Counted from the stretch's first letter, positions 39,639-48,630 are shown. The stretch is 64,000 nucleotides of DNA from Streptomyces sp. 6-11-2 (GCF_006540305.1 NZ_BJOR01000001.1:6076001-6140000), one strand, 5' to 3'. Translations and numbers: made by a program. The notes: generated by a model not told the origin, from the letters alone.

Positions 39639-40439
39639 TCAGTGGTTCCGCAGGTGGTGGCGCTTGCGCCAGGCGACCGCCGTGCCGAGCACGGCCGGTA
39701 CCGCGATGCAGGCCATCGCCAGGAGAAAGGCCGGAGAGGTGGGTGCGGAGGCGCGGGCGCCGGCGACGGCGTAGGCGGCGGTGTTGGGGATCGAGCCGAG
39801 GGCCGTGGCGAGGAGGAACGCCGTCCAGCCCATGCGGGAGACGGCGGCGCAGTAGTTGGCGGCCCAGAACGGGACTCCAGGGAAGAGCCGGGCCGCCATC
39901 ATCGAACGGAAGCCGTGCCGGCTGAGCTGCCCGTCCGCCGCCTTCAGCAGCCGGCCGCGCAGCAGCGGGCGCAGCGCGTCCTGGCCCAGCACGCGGCCGA
40001 GGCCGAAGGCCGCCCCGGCGCCCAGCACCGTGCCGGCCAGCGCCGCCGCCAGTCCCAGCTGCGAGCCGAACAGCGCGCCCGCGGCCAGGTTCAGCAGCGG
40101 CCGCGGCACGAACGCCACCGTGCACAGGCCGTACGCCGCGGCGAACACCACCGCCGCGACGGCCCCGCCCAGCTGCGGTGGCCAGCCGTGTGCCAGCAGT
40201 CTCTGCGGCTCGAAGAGCAGCACGGACACTCCGGCCGCCGTGAGCAGGACGAGCAGGAGGGCGAGCCGCGCCCAGGGCGACAGCAGCACACGCGCCCAGC
40301 GGGCGGCTGGGCCGGCCGGCGGGGCGGACGGAACGACCGGGACCGGCGGGGCCGTGGGGACGGCGACGGCCGGCTCGGTGGCGGCGGCCCGGGGAGAGGC
40401 CGTGGCGGTGCCCCCAGAGCGGGTGGTGGCATCGAGCAT
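39639..40439 (-). CDS. TVP38/TMEM64 family membrane protein (VTT domain)
   Basis: The 266-residue protein has a ~45-residue Pro/Ala-rich cytosolic start, then hydrophobic segments. The VTT core is AFVPRPLLNLAAGALFGSQL and AARLFPGVPFWAANYCAAVS, followed by LATALGSIPNTAAYAVAGAR. Relatives take part in membrane lipid movement or transport. The substrate is not known. It is unrelated in position to the DedA gene at 44908, which shares the VTT fold. Confidence 0.88.
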   Translation of the reverse strand: MLDATTRSGGTATASPRAAATEPAVAVPTAPPVPVVPSAPPAGPAARWARVLLSPWARLALLLVLLTAAGVSVLLFEPQRLLAHGWPPQLGGAVAAVVFAAAYGLCTVAFVPRPLLNLAAGALFGSQLGLAAALAGTVLGAGAAFGLGRVLGQDALRPLLRGRLLKAADGQLSRHGFRSMMAARLFPGVPFWAANYCAAVSRMGWTAFLLATALGSIPNTAAYAVAGARASAPTSPAFLLAMACIAVPAVLGTAVAWRKRHHLRNH

Positions 40440-40684
40440 TCGGTGACATTAGCGGACGGATGCGAGTGATCGCCGTCCGGCCCGGCTCACGAGTGCGTCC
40501 ACGAGCAGCACCTCGACCTGGTGGTCGGGCTGTTCCCGGAGGTGCTGCGGACCGGCCGGGGCTGGGCGGGCGCCGCCGAGTGCGCGCCGTCGGCGCCTTG
40601 GCCAAGTCCCCAAGCCCCCGGCCCTCTTGTCCTGAGAACCGTTCGCCGCCCTAAAACCGTTCGACGGGCGGCCGGGTGTCGTGA

Positions 40685-40798
40685 ATGATCGGTCCCATGT
40701 TCCGGCACGCCTTCGTCCTCGCAGCATCCGCGGTAGCGGATGCCCCGGAGGCTGCCGTCCTGATCCTCGTCGCCGCAGTCGACGGCGCCCGAAGCTGA
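40685..40798 (+). CDS. possible 37-residue leader peptide before the EF-Tu gene
   Basis: An ATG at 40685 opens MIGPMFRHAFVLAASAVADA and so on, 37 codons to a TGA at 40796. The codons are GC-biased, but no strong ribosome site is visible. Its stop codon lies at the foot of a hairpin (40797-40839), and a second perfect hairpin (40724-40743) lies within it, so it could take part in attenuation. It may equally be chance. Confidence 0.3.
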   Translation: MIGPMFRHAFVLAASAVADAPEAAVLILVAAVDGARS

Positions 40799-40839
40799 CC
40801 CTCCCCGGATCGTCCGGCGGACCCCTCAGGGGGAGGGTC
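40724..40839 (+). promoter_or_regulatory. two hairpins in the EF-Tu leader (candidate attenuator)
   Basis: GCATCCGC (40724-40731) pairs with GCGGATGC (40736-40743) over a GGTA loop. GACCCTCCCC (40797-40806) pairs with GGGGAGGGTC (40830-40839). The second resembles a terminator and ends 49 bp before the start codon. Confidence 0.5.
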
Positions 40840-40888
40840 GGCCATCCCGTGGGGTCCCGCAGCATCTACCAGGCTTCGAGGTACAGCC

Positions 40889-42058
40889 ATGCCCAAGACG
40901 GCGTACGTACGCACCAAACCGCACTTGAACATCGGCACGATGGGTCATGTCGACCACGGCAAGACCACGTTGACCGCCGCCATCACGAAGGTGCTGGCCG
41001 AGCGCGGCTCCGGCACCTTCGTCCCGTTCGACCACATCGACCGGGCCCCGGAGGAGGCCGCGCGCGGCATCACCATCAACATCGCGCACGTCGAGTATGA
41101 GACCGACACCCGGCACTACGCGCACGTGGACATGCCGGGCCACGCCGACTACGTCAAGAACATGGTCACCGGGGCCGCGCAGCTCGACGGCGCGATCCTC
41201 GTCGTGTCCGCGCTCGACGGGATCATGCCGCAGACCGCCGAACACGTGCTGCTCGCCCGGCAGGTGGGCGTGAACCACATCGTCGTCGCCCTCAACAAGG
41301 CCGACGCCGGCGACGAGGAGCTCATCGACCTCGTCGAACTGGAGGTCCGCGACCTGCTCACCGAGCACGGCTTCGGCGGCGACGCGGTACCCGTCGTACG
41401 CGTCTCCGGGCTCCGCGCCCTGGAGGGCGACCCCCGCTGGACGGCGTCGATCGAGGCACTGCTCGACGCGGTGGACACCTACGTGCCGATGCCCGAGCGG
41501 TACCTGGACGCGCCGTTCCTGCTGCCGGTGGAGAACGTGCTCACCATCACCGGCCGCGGAACCGTGGTGACGGGCGCGGTCGAGCGCGGCACGGTCCGGG
41601 TCGGCGACCGGGTCGAGGTACCGGGTGCCGGCCTGGAGACGGTGGTCACCGGTCTGGAGACCTTCGGCAAGCCGATGGAGGAGGCACAGGCCGGGGACAA
41701 CGTGGCACTGCTGCTGCGCGGGGTGCCGCGTGACGGGGTCCGCCGCGGCCACGTCGTCGCGGCGCCGGGCAGCGTGGTCCCGCGCCGGCGCTTCACCGCG
41801 CGGGTGTACGTGCTGTCGGCGCGCGAGGGCGGCCGTACGACACCGGTGTCCACCGGCTACCGGCCGCAGTTCTACATCCGCACGGCGGACGTGGTGGGCG
41901 ACGTCGACCTCGGCGAGGCGGCCGTCGCGCGGCCCGGCGACACGGTCACGATGACGGTGGAGCTGGGGCGCGAGGTGCCCCTGGAGCCGGGGCTGGGGTT
42001 CGCCATCCGTGAGGGCGGCCGCACCGTCGGCGCGGGGACCGTGACCGCCCTCGTGTGA
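40889..42058 (+). CDS. tuf3: elongation factor Tu, divergent paralogue (tuf3-like)
   Basis: The 389-residue GTPase delivers aminoacyl-tRNA to the ribosome. G1 is [10 protein letters not shown]2 is in [14 protein letters not shown]3 is [12 protein letters not shown] (the usual DCPGH has Met for Cys), and G4 is [10 protein letters not shown]. It differs at many positions from a housekeeping EF-Tu and has no fus or rps genes beside it. This fits the third, minor EF-Tu of Streptomyces (EF-Tu3), which I recall as being under positive stringent control. GAGG lies before the ATG. The leader carries a small ORF and terminator-like hairpins, and a strong terminator follows. Confidence 0.9.
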   Translation: MPKTAYVRTKPHLNIGTMGHVDHGKTTLTAAITKVLAERGSGTFVPFDHIDRAPEEAARGITINIAHVEYETDTRHYAHVDMPGHADYVKNMVTGAAQLDGAILVVSALDGIMPQTAEHVLLARQVGVNHIVVALNKADAGDEELIDLVELEVRDLLTEHGFGGDAVPVVRVSGLRALEGDPRWTASIEALLDAVDTYVPMPERYLDAPFLLPVENVLTITGRGTVVTGAVERGTVRVGDRVEVPGAGLETVVTGLETFGKPMEEAQAGDNVALLLRGVPRDGVRRGHVVAAPGSVVPRRRFTARVYVLSAREGGRTTPVSTGYRPQFYIRTADVVGDVDLGEAAVARPGDTVTMTVELGREVPLEPGLGFAIREGGRTVGAGTVTALV

Positions 42059-42080
42059 AGGGGACTGCGGAGGCCGGGGT

Positions 42081-42108
42081 CCGCCGGCCGGTGCTTGCCG
42101 GCCGGCGG
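42081..42108 (+). terminator. hairpin terminator after the EF-Tu gene
   Basis: CCGCCGGCCGG (42081-42091) pairs perfectly with CCGGCCGGCGG (42098-42108) over a 6-base loop. Confidence 0.75.
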
Positions 42109-42191
42109 TCCCCTCGCCGCCTCTCGCGTGACGGAGGCGTCCGGTGAGTGACGGGGCCGTCCGGGGTGTGACGGCCCGGCACAATGGACGC

Positions 42192-43037
42192 GTGAACGAG
42201 CCGATACCCGTGACCCGAGCCGTCGATCACGGGACCGCCAAGCTGATGCCCGACGTCGACCGCGAGCGGGCCTGGCTGCTGACCGTGGACGGTGCGCCGC
42301 AGTCGTACGTCGACCTGGACGCGCCCGCCCACCTGGAGTTCGAGTACGCGCGGCGGCTCGGCCACGCCCTGGACACGGTCGCGCGGCCGGGCTCCCCGCT
42401 GGACGTGCTGCACCTCGGCGGGGGCGCCCTCACCCTGCCGCGGTACGTCGCCGCGACCCGGCCCGGCTCCCGGCAGGACGTCGTCGAGGCCGATCGCGGC
42501 CTGCTGGAGATGGTCGTCGCCCACCTGCCGCTGCCGGACGGCGCCGACGTCTCGGTGCACGCCGCCGACGCCCGCGCCTGGCTGGAGGCCGCCCCCGACG
42601 ACTCGGCGGACGTCCTGATCGCGGACGTCTTCGGTGGCTCCCGCGTCCCGGCCCACCTCACGTCCCTCGGCTACGTCCGCGAGGCGGAGCGCGTGCTGCG
42701 CCCCGACGGGGTCTACCTCGCCAACCTCGCCGACGCCGCCCCGTTCGCCTTCCTGCGTTCCCAACTCGCCACCCTCGCGGAGGTGTTCGAGGAGATCGCG
42801 CTGATCGCCGAACCCGCGGTGCTGCGCGGCCGCCGCTTCGGCAACGCGGTGCTGATCGCCGCGCACCGCCCGCTCGACGTGGCCGCGCTGACCCGGCGGA
42901 CCGCCTCCGACGCGTTCCCCGCCCGCGTCGAACACGGCGCCACACTGAGGGAGTTCACCGGGGATGCCGGGCCGGTGCGGGACGACGAGGCCGTACCGTC
43001 GCCCGAGCCTCCGGACGGCGCGTTCGGCATCGGCTGA
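42192..43037 (+). CDS. spermidine synthase-like protein
   Basis: The 281-residue protein has the Rossmann fold of spermidine synthases and SAM methyltransferases. LDVLHLGGGALTLPRYVAAT is the cofactor loop (~residues 75-95), followed by DVVEADRGLLEMVV with the acidic residue and SADVLIADVFGGSRVPAHLT at the active-site position. It lacks the N-terminal strand domain of true SpeE, and actinobacteria often carry such proteins with unknown substrates. GTG 42192 is used. True aminopropyl transfer is uncertain. Confidence 0.82.
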   Translation: MNEPIPVTRAVDHGTAKLMPDVDRERAWLLTVDGAPQSYVDLDAPAHLEFEYARRLGHALDTVARPGSPLDVLHLGGGALTLPRYVAATRPGSRQDVVEADRGLLEMVVAHLPLPDGADVSVHAADARAWLEAAPDDSADVLIADVFGGSRVPAHLTSLGYVREAERVLRPDGVYLANLADAAPFAFLRSQLATLAEVFEEIALIAEPAVLRGRRFGNAVLIAAHRPLDVAALTRRTASDAFPARVEHGATLREFTGDAGPVRDDEAVPSPEPPDGAFGIG

Positions 43038-43069
43038 TCGGTGCCGCCCGGCGCCGCCACGGGTGCCGC

Positions 43070-44083
43070 TCAGCCGCCGGTCGGGGTTCCGTGCAGCCGG
43101 ACCGTACTGAGGATCTTCATGATGGTCGCGGTGGGGACCTCCTCGCCGACGCCCTTGGCACCGTAGAAGTTCCAGGACACGAAGTCCCCGGTGGAGTTCT
43201 TGAAGCCGAAGGAGAGCGCCTTGCCGTCGCTCGCGCACTTGCCCTTCTGGGGCGTGTTGTTCGACCGGGCCCAGGCGATGCTGCCGTTGATGCCCGACGT
43301 GGTCGTGTAGGGCTTGGCCTTCTGGTCGAACGTCAGGCTCTTCTTGTCGGGCTGGGTGTAGCCGCCGTAGACCCACCAGCCCACGGTGTTCACGGCCACC
43401 TCGTTGGTGTCCTTGGCGCCGTCGGCACCCTTGGTGCCCACCGCGGCGAGCGACGTGTCCTCCTCGCGGCCGTCCTTGTCGTCGTCGGACGTGCACCACT
43501 TCGACTTGTACTCGGCCACGCCGGACATGATGGTGATCAGCTTGCCGTCCTTGTGCTCCTCGAAGCCGATGCTCACCCCCGCCGACTGGACCTCCCAGTC
43601 GGCCGGGACGTCGAAGGCGACGCCCCGCTTGGGGTTCACGACGACCTTCCAGCCGGGGATCGTCGGCTTCTCGGTCTCCGTGCCGCGCGGGTTGTCGTCC
43701 GAGCCCGAGTCCGAGGCGCTCGGGTCGGCGGAGGCCGAAGCGGTGGGCGACGGGCTCGACTTGGCGTCGTTCGACCCGCCGTCGGCCTTGTCGTCCTTGT
43801 TCCCGCCGAGAACCAGGAAGCCGGTCACCCCGGTGGTCAGAGCCACGGCCGTGAGGCAGAGGATCGCGACGAGCTTCGTCCGGTTGTCGCCCCCGCCCGG
43901 CTGCTTCGGCGACTGGGGGCCGCCTATCTGTGTGGGCGCACCCCACTGCGGTTGCTGGGCGTATGGGTTGGGCTGCTGGTAGCCGGGCTGCTGATAGGGA
44001 TTGGGCTGTTGGTGTCCCGGCTGCTGGTACGGGTTGTTCTGCGGGTTCTGCTCGCCCCCGGGCGGCTGCTGTCCTGGCCACAT
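43070..44083 (-). CDS. membrane-anchored protein with PQ-rich N-terminus
   Basis: The 337-residue protein has a cytosolic Pro/Gln/Tyr-rich start with YQQPG and NPYQQ repeats (~residues 10-50), one membrane span (LVAILCLTAVALTTGVTGFL, ~70-90), a Ser/Asp-rich spacer and a ~200-residue outside domain. That domain has KRGVAFDVPADWEVQSAGVS and WWVYGGYTQPDKKSLTFDQK. Streptomyces encode many such proteins; no activity is known. The ATG at 44083 begins MWPGQQPPGG. Confidence 0.8.
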   Translation of the reverse strand: MWPGQQPPGGEQNPQNNPYQQPGHQQPNPYQQPGYQQPNPYAQQPQWGAPTQIGGPQSPKQPGGGDNRTKLVAILCLTAVALTTGVTGFLVLGGNKDDKADGGSNDAKSSPSPTASASADPSASDSGSDDNPRGTETEKPTIPGWKVVVNPKRGVAFDVPADWEVQSAGVSIGFEEHKDGKLITIMSGVAEYKSKWCTSDDDKDGREEDTSLAAVGTKGADGAKDTNEVAVNTVGWWVYGGYTQPDKKSLTFDQKAKPYTTTSGINGSIAWARSNNTPQKGKCASDGKALSFGFKNSTGDFVSWNFYGAKGVGEEVPTATIMKILSTVRLHGTPTGG

Positions 44084-44214
44084 GGCCAGTAACCCTAGTG
44101 GCGCCAGGGACACGATTCGGTCACCGCTCTTTGTCAGGGACGTACCAGTGACGGGTGCGGATACCGGCCCGCCCGCTCTGGCCCGGACGGCCTACTGATG
44201 AGTAACATTCCGGT

Positions 44215-44667
44215 ATGAGCGCTGACCAGATGTCGATCGGCGAGATGCTCGCCGCCACCGTGCCGATGGCCCGGACCCTGAACCTCGAGTTCCTTCAGAC
44301 CACGCCGGAGAAGGCGGTGGTGACCCTGCCGGACCAGGCCGACTACCACAACCACGTGGGCGGGCCCCACGCCGGCGCGATGTTCACGCTGGGGGAGTCC
44401 GCGAGCGGGGCCATCGTGCTGGCCGCGTTCGGCGACCAGCTCTCCCGTGCCGTGCCGCTCGCCGTGCGGGCCGAGATCGCCTACCGGAAGCTGGCCATGG
44501 GAGCCGTCACCGCCACCGCGACCCTGGGCCGTCCCGCCGCCGACGTCGTCGCGGAACTGGACGCGGGACAGCGGCCGGAGTTCCCGGTGCCGGTCGAGAT
44601 CCGGCGCGCGGACGGGGCCGTCACGGGAGAGATGACCGTCGTCTGGACCCTGCGGCCCAACGGCTGA
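44215..44667 (+). CDS. PaaI-like hotdog-fold thioesterase (DUF4442-type)
   Basis: The 150-residue protein has the hotdog fold. NHVGGPHAGAMFTLGESASG carries the HxGxxxxLxE-like region, and EIAYRKLAMGAVTATATLGR is the central strand. Such proteins hydrolyse acyl-CoA thioesters or bind acyl groups. Substrate unknown. The ATG at 44215 has no strong ribosome site; the promoter region is only 131 bp from the divergent membrane protein gene. Confidence 0.85.
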   Translation: MSADQMSIGEMLAATVPMARTLNLEFLQTTPEKAVVTLPDQADYHNHVGGPHAGAMFTLGESASGAIVLAAFGDQLSRAVPLAVRAEIAYRKLAMGAVTATATLGRPAADVVAELDAGQRPEFPVPVEIRRADGAVTGEMTVVWTLRPNG

Positions 44668-44705
44668 GCGGCTGCCGCCCGACGGCTGAGCGGCTGCCGC
44701 CCGCC
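44662..44705 (+). repeat. 22-bp tandem duplication at the thioesterase stop codon
   Basis: ACGGCTGAGCGGCTGCCGCC occurs twice in tandem, and the first copy contains the TGA stop. The second copy would restore a stop in the same frame if the first were lost. Confidence 0.7.
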
Positions 44706-44768
44706 CTCCACACGGCCGCGGAGCACCAGGCGGACATCCGGCGATCCCCGAGCCCCCGAGCCTCCCGA

Positions 44769-44801
44769 GCCGGCGTTCCGGTCGCGGACGGGAACGCCGG
44801 C
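44769..44801 (+). terminator. hairpin terminator after the thioesterase gene
   Basis: GCCGGCGTTCC (44769-44779) pairs perfectly with GGAACGCCGGC (44791-44801) over an 11-base loop. Confidence 0.7.
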
Positions 44802-44907
44802 GCGATCCGCGGGAGCCGCCCGGCCGGGCCGAACCGGTAGGCTTCCCGGGGGGTGCGTCTTCGTGGCGCTCCGCAGCACATGCACGCGAAACGGGGAGGA
44901 ACCGGCG

Positions 44908-45564
44908 GTGCACGTCCAGGAATGGCTCGACACGGTACCCGCGGCCGCCGTCTACGCCGTGGTCGGCCTGGTCATCGGTCTGGAGAGCCTGGGCATCCCG
45001 CTGCCCGGCGAGATCGTCCTGGTCTCCGCGGCGCTGCTGTCCTCGCAGCACGCGGGCATCAACCCGGTCGTCCTCGGCGTGTGCGCCACCGTCGGCGCGG
45101 TCGTCGGCGACTCCATCGGCTACGCCATCGGCCGCAAGGGCGGCAGGCCGCTGCTCGCCTGGCTGGGGAAGAAGTTCCCCAAGCACTTCAGCGAGGGGCA
45201 CATCGCGACCGCCGAGCGCTCCTTCGAGAAGTGGGGCATGTGGGCGGTCTTCTTCGGCCGCTTCGTCGCCCTGCTGCGCATCTTCGCCGGCCCTCTGGCG
45301 GGCGTGCTGCACATGCCGTACTGGAGGTTCCTCGTCGCCAACGTCCTCGGCGGTATCTGCTGGGCGGGCGGCACCACGGCGGTCATCTACTACGTGGGTG
45401 TCGTGGCCGAGTCCTGGCTGAAGAAGTTCTCCTGGCTCGGCCTGGTGGCGGCCGTGCTCTTCGGGCTCGGCTCGATGCTGGTGCTCAAGCGCAGGGCGAA
45501 GAAGGCGCAGGCGGGCACGCAGAGCGAGACCGAGGAGCCGGAGCCGGTTCCCGCCGGGGAGTAG
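44908..45564 (+). CDS. DedA family membrane protein
   Basis: The 218-residue protein has the DedA/VTT core: GLESLGIPLPGEIVLVSAAL at the N-terminus, DSIGYAIGRKGGRPLL (GxxxGxxxGR-like), FFGRFVALLRIFAGPLAGVL and NVLGGICWAGGTTAVIYYVG. DedA proteins are linked to undecaprenyl or phospholipid transport. GGGGAGGAACCGGCG precedes the GTG at 44908. The C-terminal tail is charged and cytosolic. Confidence 0.9.
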   Translation: MHVQEWLDTVPAAAVYAVVGLVIGLESLGIPLPGEIVLVSAALLSSQHAGINPVVLGVCATVGAVVGDSIGYAIGRKGGRPLLAWLGKKFPKHFSEGHIATAERSFEKWGMWAVFFGRFVALLRIFAGPLAGVLHMPYWRFLVANVLGGICWAGGTTAVIYYVGVVAESWLKKFSWLGLVAAVLFGLGSMLVLKRRAKKAQAGTQSETEEPEPVPAGE

Positions 45565-45568
45565 CCGG

Positions 45569-45586
45569 GCGCCCCCGAAGGGGCGC
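45569..45586. terminator. bidirectional hairpin between convergent genes
   Basis: GCGCCCC (45569-45575) pairs with GGGGCGC (45580-45586) over a CGAA tetraloop. It lies between the DedA and carbonic anhydrase stop codons and can serve both. Confidence 0.65.
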
Positions 45587-45598
45587 GGGTCCCGGGCC

Positions 45599-46126
45599 CT
45601 ACGCGTGCACCTCCCGGTGCGCCTGCGCGAGCTGCGTGTACATCGTGCCGTTCAGGGTGATCCCCTGGCGCTCCTCCCGCGTCAGCTCCCGCCTGACCTT
45701 CGCAGGGACGCCCGCGACCAGCGAGCCCGGCGGCACCCGCATGCCCTGCGGCACCAGCGCCTGCGCCGCCACCAGGGACCCCGCGCCGATCACCGCGCCG
45801 TTCAGCACGGTCGCCCCCATGCCGATCAGGCAGTCGTCCTCGACGGTCGCGCCGTGCACCACGGCGTTGTGCCCGATCGAGACGCGCTCGCCGACGCCGA
45901 CCGGGAAGCCGGGGTCGGCGTGCAGCGTGCAGTTGTCCTGGACGTTGCTGCCCGCGCCGACGGCGATCCGCTCCACGTCGCCGCGCAGCACCGCGCCGTA
46001 CCAGACGCTCGCGCCCGCGCCCAGTGCCACGTCACCGATCACGGTGGCCGTGGGCGCCACGAACGCCCCCTCGTCCACCTGCGGCTCGCGACCGCCGATG
46101 CCCGCGATCAGCGCCTTGTCCGTCAT
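45599..46126 (-). CDS. gamma-class carbonic anhydrase family protein
   Basis: The 175-residue left-handed beta-helix protein has hexapeptide repeats (VIGDVALGAGASVWYGAVLR, IGAGSLVAAQALVPQG). The metal His residues of the gamma-CA family are seen in NCTLHADPG and SIGHNAVVHGATV. The GDVERIAVGAGSNVQDN block fits the family. Many such proteins show little carbonic anhydrase activity. Start ATG 46126 with GGGAGAACGAGG upstream. Confidence 0.92.
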   Translation of the reverse strand: MTDKALIAGIGGREPQVDEGAFVAPTATVIGDVALGAGASVWYGAVLRGDVERIAVGAGSNVQDNCTLHADPGFPVGVGERVSIGHNAVVHGATVEDDCLIGMGATVLNGAVIGAGSLVAAQALVPQGMRVPPGSLVAGVPAKVRRELTREERQGITLNGTMYTQLAQAHREVHA

Positions 46127-46239
46127 CCTCGTTCTCCCTTTCACCGCATGGGTCCGACGGCACCGTACGTCATCCGGTAGGGCGAAGATCACAGACGTGG
46201 GGCGCCATGGGCGTGGCCCGGGCTGAGTACGGTGAGCGG

Positions 46240-47040
46240 GTGCCCACGCGTAGGAACACGTTCTCATCATGGTGGCGCCGCCTCGCGCAGCGCGCCGTCC
46301 ACGCGGGCTGGGCCTGGGTGCAGCGCACGGGCTCCGTCACGGCCGAGCGGCCCGGACGCCTCCGCTTCGGCGCGATGGGAACAGGTACCAGGCTGGCCTT
46401 CCCGCTCGGCACGGTCTTCGGCGAACCGTGGATCCACCTCGGCGCGCACTGCATCGTCGGCGAGCAGGTCACGCTGACCGCCGGTCTGATGCCCGACCTG
46501 GACCTCGGCCCGGAGCCGATCCTGCGCATCGGGGACGGGGTGGTGCTCGGCCGCGGCAGTCACGTCATCGCCGACACCACGGTGACCATCGGCAGCGACT
46601 GCTACTTCGGCCCCTACGTCTACGTCACCTCCACCAACCACTCCTACGACGACCCGCACCAGCCCATCGGCAAGCAGTGGCCCAGGATGGAGCCGGTGGA
46701 GATCGGTCCCGGCTGCTGGATCGGCACCGGAGCGGTGATCCTGCCCGGCGCGCGGATCGGGAGGAACGTCGTGGTGGCGGCCGGCGCGGTGGTGCGCGGC
46801 GAGGTCCCCGACCACGCGGTGGTCGCGGGTGCGCCCGCCCGGGTCGTACGCCGCTGGACCGCCGCCGAGGGCTGGCAGCCGCCGCTGCGTACCCCGGCCC
46901 CGGTACCGATACCGCAGGGCGTCACCCCGGAGCAGTTGCTGGCACTGGCGGAGCTGGACGAGGAGAGCGCTGCCCGGCTGGCCGAGTGGGACAAGGAGTC
47001 CGGTTCGCGGCTGGCCGGGCTGGAGACCGAGGGCGGCTGA
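46240..47040 (+). CDS. hexapeptide-repeat acyltransferase (LbetaH)
   Basis: The ~266-residue protein is a left-handed beta-helix acyltransferase of the WcaF/maltose-O-acetyltransferase kind. VTSTNHSYDDPHQPIGKQWP holds the catalytic-type His, and CWIGTGAVILPGARIGRNVV and AAGAVVRGEVPDHAVVAGAP the coils. It acetylates a sugar or similar acceptor that cannot be named. The start is uncertain: GTG 46240 (MPTRRNTF) or ATG 46207. The C-terminal ~60 residues are helical and acidic. Confidence 0.85.
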   Translation: MPTRRNTFSSWWRRLAQRAVHAGWAWVQRTGSVTAERPGRLRFGAMGTGTRLAFPLGTVFGEPWIHLGAHCIVGEQVTLTAGLMPDLDLGPEPILRIGDGVVLGRGSHVIADTTVTIGSDCYFGPYVYVTSTNHSYDDPHQPIGKQWPRMEPVEIGPGCWIGTGAVILPGARIGRNVVVAAGAVVRGEVPDHAVVAGAPARVVRRWTAAEGWQPPLRTPAPVPIPQGVTPEQLLALAELDEESAARLAEWDKESGSRLAGLETEGG

Positions 47041-47063
47041 TCCGGTCCCGGCCGGTCCAGGGC

Positions 47064-47921
47064 TCAGCCCGTCGCCAGCAGCAGGGTCCCCACGAGCGCC
47101 AGACCCGCTCCGGCCGCCTGGACGGCCCGCAGCCGTTCGCTGAGGAAGCCGCGGGCGGCGAGCGCGGTCACCACCGGGTAGAGGGAGGCGAGGACGGCGG
47201 CCACCGTGACCGGGCCGTGCTGGGCGGCGACGCAGTACGTGCCGTTGGCGGCGACGTCCGCGAGGCCGACGAAGCCGAGCGCGGGCAGTGAGCGCCAGGG
47301 GAATCCGGCCTCGGGCAGTACGGGCCCGCCGCGCCGTGCGGAGGCGTACAGCGCGGCGCCGCCCGCCGCCACGTTGGTCACGCGCTGCACGAAGAGCGCG
47401 AGGAACAGGCCGGTGACGGTGGTGGAGGCCTCGGCGATCAGCGCGAACACCGTGCCGAAGCCGAGGGCCGCGACCAGGGTCAGCCCGATCGCCCGCCGCT
47501 GCACGGCGGCGCCTCCCCGGCGCGGCCCGCCCGCGAGCACGACACCCGTGACGGCGACCGCGATCCCCGCGACCTGGAGCAGTCCGGGCCGCTCGCCGAG
47601 CACCAGTCCGACGGAGATCGGCACGGCCACGCCGAGCGAGGCCAGCGGTGAGATCACGCCCATCGGGCCGAGGGTGAGCGCCTTGTAGAAGGAGAACATC
47701 GCGACCGGGCCGACCAGGCCCGCGGCGAACGCGAACCACAGCCGCGGTCCGGCCTCGCTCCAGCCGCCGGTGGCGACGACGATCACGCCCAGCACCGCCG
47801 CCGCGACGGACTGGGAGACCACGACGACCGTCAGCGCGGGCATGCGCCGGGTGAGCAGTCCGCCGCCGAAGTCGGCCAGCCCCCACAGGAGGCTGGTGGC
47901 CAGGGCGAAGAATGCTGTCAC
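47064..47921 (-). CDS. EamA family (DMT superfamily) transporter
   Basis: The 285-residue protein has two EamA halves: FALATSLLWGLADFGGGLLT, FYKALTLGPMGVISPLASLG, then AAQHGPVTVAAVLASLYPVV and RGFLSERLRAVQAAGAGLAL. It is divergent from an XRE-cupin regulator 93 bp away. Such a pair commonly handles export of an amino acid or small metabolite sensed by the regulator's cupin domain; the substrate is unknown. Confidence 0.9.
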   Translation of the reverse strand: MTAFFALATSLLWGLADFGGGLLTRRMPALTVVVVSQSVAAAVLGVIVVATGGWSEAGPRLWFAFAAGLVGPVAMFSFYKALTLGPMGVISPLASLGVAVPISVGLVLGERPGLLQVAGIAVAVTGVVLAGGPRRGGAAVQRRAIGLTLVAALGFGTVFALIAEASTTVTGLFLALFVQRVTNVAAGGAALYASARRGGPVLPEAGFPWRSLPALGFVGLADVAANGTYCVAAQHGPVTVAAVLASLYPVVTALAARGFLSERLRAVQAAGAGLALVGTLLLATG

Positions 47922-48014
47922 GGCGTGCCTCGCAGTACAGTTCGGTGAACGATCGGGTGCAACCCACCGTAGTTCAGCGAAGTAAACTCTGTCATCCAGA
48001 ATATTGGACGGAAT
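47922..48014. promoter_or_regulatory. divergent EamA/XRE-cupin control region
   Basis: TCCAGAATATTGGA (47995-48008) is a near-perfect dyad just before the regulator GTG start and is a candidate XRE operator. GTTCGGTGAACG (47940-47951) and GTTCAGCGAAGT (47976-47987) are related half-repeats. Confidence 0.5.
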
Positions 48015-48587
48015 GTGTCGGACCTCGAACTGCTGACCCAGTCCCTGGCGCGCAACGTCAAACGCTGGCGTACCGAGCGGGGCTTCACCCTGGACACGCT
48101 CGCCGCCCGCGCGGGAGTCAGCCGCGGCATGCTCATCCAGATCGAGCAGGCCCGCACCAACCCCAGCCTCGGCACCGTCGTCAAGATCGGTGACGCGCTA
48201 GGCGTCAGCATCACCAGCCTGCTCGACTACGAGCAGGGCCCCCGGGTCCGCGTCGTCCCGGCCGACCAGGCCGTCCGCCTGTGGCACACCGACGCCGGCA
48301 GCTACAACCGGCTCCTGGCCGGTGTCGAGGCGCCCGGTCCGCTGGAGATGTGGGAGTGGCGCCTGATGCCCGGCGAGGGCAGCCCCTCCGACCCGCACCC
48401 CGCCGGCACCGTCGAACTGGTCCACGTCACCGCGGGGGAGCTGACGCTCACCGTCGACGCGGTGGAGTACCGCGTGCCGGCCGGCGCCAGCGCCTCCTTC
48501 GAGGCCAACACCCCGCACACGTACGCCAACGACGGTGCCGAGCCGATGGACATGGTGATGGCCGTGTCGGTCCCGCCCGTGCACTGA
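48015..48587 (+). CDS. XRE family regulator with C-terminal cupin domain
   Basis: The 190-residue protein has an XRE HTH (residues ~10-65: LDTLAARAGVSRGMLIQIEQ and NPSLGTVVKIGDALGVSI) and a cupin at ~100-180 with SDPHPAGTVELVHVTAGELT and NTPHTYANDG. The cupin would bind a small ligand. It starts with GTG at 48015 in a short leader, so autoregulation through the dyad at 47995-48008 is plausible. The divergent EamA exporter is the probable target. Confidence 0.92.
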   Translation: MSDLELLTQSLARNVKRWRTERGFTLDTLAARAGVSRGMLIQIEQARTNPSLGTVVKIGDALGVSITSLLDYEQGPRVRVVPADQAVRLWHTDAGSYNRLLAGVEAPGPLEMWEWRLMPGEGSPSDPHPAGTVELVHVTAGELTLTVDAVEYRVPAGASASFEANTPHTYANDGAEPMDMVMAVSVPPVH

Positions 48588-48630
48588 GACGCCCCGCCGC
48601 ACAGCCCGGCGCGGCTGTTAGCGTGCGGTC

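Larger units (their letters stand above)
40440..40888. other. 449-bp region: possible gene remnant and tuf3 leader
   Basis: Bases 40484-40680 hold a plus-strand stretch (ECVHEQHLDLVVGLFPEVLR) with protein-like composition but no start or family match, so it may be a decayed gene end. Bases 40681-40888 are the leader of the EF-Tu gene, with a small ORF and two hairpins. Otherwise I see no gene. Confidence 0.45.

Noticed and set aside
40460..40654. 64-residue plus-strand frame before tuf3
   Set aside because: It is Arg/Pro-rich with no family or ribosome site. The neighbouring frame with ECVHEQHLDLVVGLFPEVLR looks more protein-like but lacks a start.
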